40,069 bases of DNA from Candidatus Gallacutalibacter pullistercoris (GTDB taxonomy: Bacteria; Bacillota; Clostridia; Oscillospirales; Acutalibacteraceae). Below the pieces are notes generated by a model. That model was not told the origin of the DNA, searched no databases, and saw only the letters and a program-made list of their open reading frames with translations. The stretch spans positions 1-40,069 of the forward strand of contig DVIY01000220.1 in assembly GCA_018710915.1 (NCBI GenBank), in the 5' to 3' direction. Below are positions 35,645 to 40,069 of this stretch, piece by piece (within the stretch, counting starts at the first letter, position 1; every line of letters begins with the position of its first letter). The position numbers and the translations under genes are program-made.

Positions 35645-38050
35645 ATGAGATACGATCCCAAAGCAATTGAACCAAAATGGCAGGAAAAATGGGAAGAGGC
35701 TGGCATTTTCCACGCCTCCAACGATTCCGATAAGCCTAAATACTACACCCTGGTAGAATTCCCCTATCCCTCCGGGCAGGGCCTGCACGTGGGACATCCC
35801 CGCCCCTATACTGCCCTGGACATCGTTTCCAGAAAGCGCCGGATGCAGGGCTATAATGTGTTGTATCCTATTGGCTGGGACGCTTTCGGCCTGCCGACCG
35901 AGAACTATGCCATTAAAAATCACGTGCACCCCGCTGAGGTCACGAAGCAGAATATTGCCCGCTTTAAAAAGCAGATCCAGTCTTTGGGTATTTCCTTTGA
36001 CTGGAGCCGTGAAATTAACACTACCGATCCCGAGTATTACAAATGGACCCAATGGATTTTCCTCCAGCTGCTCAAGCACGGCCTGGCTTATAAGAAGGAA
36101 ATGGCCGTGAACTGGTGTACTTCCTGTAAATGCGTGCTGGCTAACGAAGAAGTGGTCAACGGTGTGTGTGAGCGCTGCGGCAGCGAGGTGGTCCGTAAGG
36201 TCAAGTCTCAGTGGATGCTCAAGATTACCGAATATGCCCAGCGCCTCATCGACGACTTGGCACAGGTGGATTATCCCGAGCGCGTGAAGGCCCAGCAGAT
36301 TAACTGGATTGGCCGCTCCACCGGCGCAGAGGTGGATTTTAATACCACCGCTGGCGATAAGCTGACCGTTTATACTACCCGTCCCGACACCCTCTATGGC
36401 GCCACCTACATGGTGGTTTCTCCTGAGCACCCTTATCTGGAGAAGTGGGCCGACAAGCTGAACAACCTGGATGAAATCCGTGCTTATCAGGCCGAGGCTG
36501 CCAGAAAGTCTGACTTTGAGCGTACCGAGGTTGTCAAAGAAAAAACAGGCGTACGCCTGGATGGAGTTTCCGCCATTAACCCGCTGACCGGCAGGGAGAT
36601 CCCGATTTTCATCTCCGACTATGTGCTGGTATCCTATGGTACCGGCGCCATTATGGCTGTGCCTGCCCATGATACCCGCGACTGGGAGTTTGCAAAGAAA
36701 TTCGACCTGCCGATTATCGAAGTGGTCAAGGGCGGCGACGTGGAGAAAGAGGCCTTCACCGACTGTGAAACTGGCGTCATGGTCAACTCCGGTATTTTAA
36801 ACGGCCTGAGCGTGGAAGATGCCAAAAAGCGTATTATCGAGCATCTGACCGAAATGGGAATTGGCCACGAGAAGGTCAACTTCAAGCTCCGTGACTGGGT
36901 GTTCTCCCGCCAGCGTTACTGGGGCGAGCCTATTCCGGTGGTATACTGCGAGAAATGCGGCTGGGTTCCCCTGCCGGAGGATCAGCTGCCCCTGACTTTG
37001 CCGGATGTGCAGTCCTATGAGCCTACCGATAACGGAGAATCCCCCCTGGCCCACATGACCGACTGGGTGAATACTATCTGCCCACACTGCGGCGGCCCTG
37101 CCCGTCGTGAAACTGACACCATGCCCCAGTGGGCCGGTTCTTCCTGGTACTTCCTGCGGTACATGGACCCCCACAATGATAAAGCTCCTGTAAGTAAAGA
37201 GGCACTGGGGTATTGGAACCGGGTAGACTGGTACAACGGCGGTATGGAGCATACCACCCTGCACCTGCTGTACAGCCGTTTCTGGCACAAGTTCCTGTAT
37301 GATATCGGTGTGGTGCCCACTGCTGAGCCCTATGCAAAGCGCACCAGCCATGGCATGATTCTGGGCGATAATGGTGAAAAGATGAGCAAGTCCCGCGGCA
37401 ACGTAGTGAACCCGGACGATATTGTCAACGAGTATGGCGCTGATACCATGCGTTTGTACGAGATGTTCATCGGCGACTTTGAAAAGGCCGCCCCCTGGAA
37501 CATCAACAGCCTGCGCGGCTGCCGCCGTTTCCTGGACCGTTATTGGAATTTGCAGGAAAGCCTCATCGAAGGTGGTCTGCGTCCTGAAATGGAGACGGTC
37601 TTCCACAAGACCATTAAAAAGGTTACTGAGGATATCGAGAGCCTGAAGTTTAACACCGCAATCGCCGCGCTGATGGCTCTGCTCAATGAGATTGCCGATA
37701 AAGGCTCTATCACCAAAGAAGAGATGAAAATCTTTACCCTGTTGCTGAACCCCTTTGCCCCTCACATCACCGAAGAGGTGTGGGAAGCAAACGCATTGGG
37801 TGATGGTTTGGCCTCTGCCGCTCAGTGGCCGGTATATGATGAAGCCAAGTGCAAGGACGCCACCGTGGAGATCGTAGTGCAGGTCAACGGTAAATTGCGC
37901 GCCCGTATGCAGGTTGCTGCGGATATCTCAAAAGACGATGCCATTGCACAGGCCAAGGCTGACGCAAAGATCGCTGCAGAGATTGATGGCAAGCGTATCG
38001 TGAAAGAAATCTATGTTCCCGGCAAGCTGGTGAACATTGTCGCGAAGTAA
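35645..38050 (+). CDS. leuS: Leucyl-tRNA synthetase
   Basis: [52 protein letters not shown]. Confidence 0.98.
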   Translation: MRYDPKAIEPKWQEKWEEAGIFHASNDSDKPKYYTLVEFPYPSGQGLHVGHPRPYTALDIVSRKRRMQGYNVLYPIGWDAFGLPTENYAIKNHVHPAEVTKQNIARFKKQIQSLGISFDWSREINTTDPEYYKWTQWIFLQLLKHGLAYKKEMAVNWCTSCKCVLANEEVVNGVCERCGSEVVRKVKSQWMLKITEYAQRLIDDLAQVDYPERVKAQQINWIGRSTGAEVDFNTTAGDKLTVYTTRPDTLYGATYMVVSPEHPYLEKWADKLNNLDEIRAYQAEAARKSDFERTEVVKEKTGVRLDGVSAINPLTGREIPIFISDYVLVSYGTGAIMAVPAHDTRDWEFAKKFDLPIIEVVKGGDVEKEAFTDCETGVMVNSGILNGLSVEDAKKRIIEHLTEMGIGHEKVNFKLRDWVFSRQRYWGEPIPVVYCEKCGWVPLPEDQLPLTLPDVQSYEPTDNGESPLAHMTDWVNTICPHCGGPARRETDTMPQWAGSSWYFLRYMDPHNDKAPVSKEALGYWNRVDWYNGGMEHTTLHLLYSRFWHKFLYDIGVVPTAEPYAKRTSHGMILGDNGEKMSKSRGNVVNPDDIVNEYGADTMRLYEMFIGDFEKAAPWNINSLRGCRRFLDRYWNLQESLIEGGLRPEMETVFHKTIKKVTEDIESLKFNTAIAALMALLNEIADKGSITKEEMKIFTLLLNPFAPHITEEVWEANALGDGLASAAQWPVYDEAKCKDATVEIVVQVNGKLRARMQVAADISKDDAIAQAKADAKIAAEIDGKRIVKEIYVPGKLVNIVAK

Positions 38051-38110
38051 AAATTTTTGTTTTCCTTTTTTCGCATACAGGAAGAAATGCTTCGTCGGCC
38101 AGTTCGGGTA

Positions 38111-38147
38111 TGTGGTGTTGCTTGCTGCTATGGCAAACAACACCACA
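38111..38147 (+). other. Strong hairpin in leuS-XRE/cupin intergenic region
   Basis: TGTGGTGTTG ... CAACACCACA perfect 10-bp arms, extended internally by TTGC/GCAA; no T-run. Confidence 0.6.
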
Positions 38148-38246
38148 GGCGGCCCTTGGCAGAGAGCAGGCATTCACAGCAGGAAAAGGAAACCGGATAA
38201 AAATCGGTTATTGCAAAAAACAACATACGAAAGGGGCTGTAACCCT

Positions 38247-38834
38247 ATGGAAGCAAGAGTACTTGAAATTTCCCAGCGCATCCGGGAATTGCGCGAAATT
38301 TGTGATTTCACACTGGAAGAAATGGCAGAGGAACTGGGAGTTTCTGTGGATGATTATCAGGCACATGAAGAAGGGAAGAAAGATTTTAATTTTACCTTCC
38401 TGTATAAATGCGCTGATAAATTTGGTGTTGATATCGTAGAACTGCTCACTGGCCAAAACCCCCATCTTTCTTTCTATTGTATTGTTCGGAAGGATGAAGG
38501 GTTGGATATGCGGCGTCGCAAAGGCTTTACCTATAAGCATCTGGGCTATCGGCTCAAGGATAAACTCGCAGAGCCATTCCTGGTCACAGCGCCTTTTATT
38601 CCAGAAGAGCAAAATGCCCCGATTGCCCTTTCTACCCATGCAGGTCAGGAATTTGATTACATTCTTTCTGGTTCTCTGAAAGTGCAGATGGAGAGCCATA
38701 CTGAGGTCTTAAAAGCAGGCGATGCCATTTTCTATGATTCCGGCCGCGGCCATGGTATGATTGCCACTGGCGGAGAGCCCTGCCAGTTTCTTGCCATTGT
38801 CATCAAAGACCAGGAGGAAGAGGAATCATGCTGA
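38247..38834 (+). CDS. XRE-family HTH transcriptional regulator with C-terminal cupin
   Basis: ISQRIRELREICDFTLEEMAEELGVSVDDYQAHEEG HTH and HAGQEFDYILSGSLKVQMESHTEVLKAGDAIFYDSGRGHGM cupin. Confidence 0.93.
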   Translation: MEARVLEISQRIRELREICDFTLEEMAEELGVSVDDYQAHEEGKKDFNFTFLYKCADKFGVDIVELLTGQNPHLSFYCIVRKDEGLDMRRRKGFTYKHLGYRLKDKLAEPFLVTAPFIPEEQNAPIALSTHAGQEFDYILSGSLKVQMESHTEVLKAGDAIFYDSGRGHGMIATGGEPCQFLAIVIKDQEEEESC

Positions 38835-40069
38835 ACATTCATCAGAAATATTGCCGCGAAACCTTTTATGATGGGCAGTTAGTCGGATTTGAGCCGGTAT
38901 ATAACGAAAATTTCAATTTTGCCTATGATGTGGTAGACGCTATTGCCCAAGCTGAGCCGCTGCGCCGCGCGATGCTGTGGTGCAATGAAGCAGGTGAAGA
39001 GCATACCTTTACTTTTGAAGATATTTCAAAAGCGAGCAACCGTGCTGCGAATTATTTTTCTTCGTTGGGAATTGGCAGTGGCGACCGCGTACTGCTGATT
39101 TTGAAACGTCATTATCAGTTCTGGTTTGCACTCTTGGGTCTGCATAAGCTGGGCGCCATTGGAATTCCGGCTACTAACCAGCTGACAAAAAAAGATATTG
39201 CCTATCGCTGTAATGCAGCTGGTGTCAAGGCAGTTATCTGTACTACCGATGGTGGTGTGACCGAGCATGTAGATTCTGCTATGGCAGACTGCCCCACTGT
39301 AGAAGTGAAAATTAGTGTGCATGGTAAATACCGTGACTGGATGAACTTCGATGGGGAATACCGTAAATTTTCTGATAGTATGAAACGTGCAGAAACCCGT
39401 GCGCTGGACCCCATGCTTATCTATTTTACCTCCGGTACTACCGGTATGCCCAAAATGGTATGCCATGATTTTACCTACCCCATTGCACATATTGTCACCG
39501 CCAAATATTGGCAGAATATTGTCCCGGATGGCCTGCATTTGACCATCTCTGATACCGGCTGGATGAAATCTATGTGGGGTAAGCTGTATGGTCAATGGTT
39601 TATGGAAGCAGGTATTTTTGTCTGCGACTTTGACCGTTTCCATGCAGAAGCAATTTTGCCTCTGTTTGCCAAATACCAGATCACCACGTTCTGTGCACCA
39701 CCCACCATGTACCGGTTCTTCATCAAGGAAGATTTGTCAAAATACGACCTTTCTTCTTTAAAATATGCCTGTATTGCAGGCGAACCGTTGAATCCAGAGG
39801 TGTTTAACCAGTTCTATAAAGCTACAGGTCTAAAGCTGATGGAAGGCTTTGGTCAGAGTGAAACGACGCTGGTTCTGTTTAATCCTATTGGTACTACTCC
39901 AAAGCCCGGCTCTACCGGCCGTCCGAACCCGGCATATCACGTGGATTTGGTAGATCGGGAAGGGCACAGTGTTCCCACTGGTGAAGTGGGAGAAATTGTC
40001 ATCCGTACTCCTGGCAAAAAGCCTGCGGGATTGTTTAACGGATATTATTTGGATAAAGAACGTACCAGC
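38828..40069 (+). CDS. AMP-binding acyl-CoA synthetase (3' truncated by window)
   Basis: ATG 38828 overlaps upstream stop; YFTSGTTGMPKMVCHD, SDTGWMKSMWGKLYGQW, EGFGQSETT, GSTGRPNPAYHVDLVDREG; open to window end. Confidence 0.92.
   Translation, partial: MLNIHQKYCRETFYDGQLVGFEPVYNENFNFAYDVVDAIAQAEPLRRAMLWCNEAGEEHTFTFEDISKASNRAANYFSSLGIGSGDRVLLILKRHYQFWFALLGLHKLGAIGIPATNQLTKKDIAYRCNAAGVKAVICTTDGGVTEHVDSAMADCPTVEVKISVHGKYRDWMNFDGEYRKFSDSMKRAETRALDPMLIYFTSGTTGMPKMVCHDFTYPIAHIVTAKYWQNIVPDGLHLTISDTGWMKSMWGKLYGQWFMEAGIFVCDFDRFHAEAILPLFAKYQITTFCAPPTMYRFFIKEDLSKYDLSSLKYACIAGEPLNPEVFNQFYKATGLKLMEGFGQSETTLVLFNPIGTTPKPGSTGRPNPAYHVDLVDREGHSVPTGEVGEIVIRTPGKKPAGLFNGYYLDKERTS

Noticed and set aside
1-40069. 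Mobile elements, prophage, toxin-antitoxin, anti-phage defence systems, rRNA/tRNA genes
   Set aside because: No transposase, integrase, phage structural, TA or known defence gene motifs, and no recognised tRNA/rRNA sequence by eye; tRNAscan/PADLOC would be decisive.

Overview
This looks like a contiguous chromosomal segment from a moderately GC-rich gut-type Clostridia (Oscillospiraceae/Ruminococcaceae-like; inferred from gene content only). It is mostly core housekeeping genes: an [FeFe]-hydrogenase/PP2C cluster, an ABC transporter, yceD-rpmF, DUF512-der-plsY, infC-rpmI-rplT, dprA-topA-trmFO, plsX-rnc-smc-ftsY, rdgB-yhbY-nadD, and a T-box-led yqeK-rsfS-leuS operon. I see no rRNA, tRNA, CRISPR array, transposase or phage genes. 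The most unusual signal is a family of modular multi-hairpin intergenic repeats. Three copies occur: ~8701-9121 (minus), 22861-23190 (plus) and 31950-32164 (plus). They share a fixed order of short stem-loops. Stem sequences differ between copies while base pairing and loops are kept (compensatory changes), which suggests selection on structure. Other points of interest are an ATT start codon for infC behind a leader/attenuator, a probable Leu T-box controlling rsfS together with leuS, a NYN-2xLOTUS protein, and a putative H2-sensing hydrogenase/phosphatase cluster. All family calls come from reading motifs; no database search was run.
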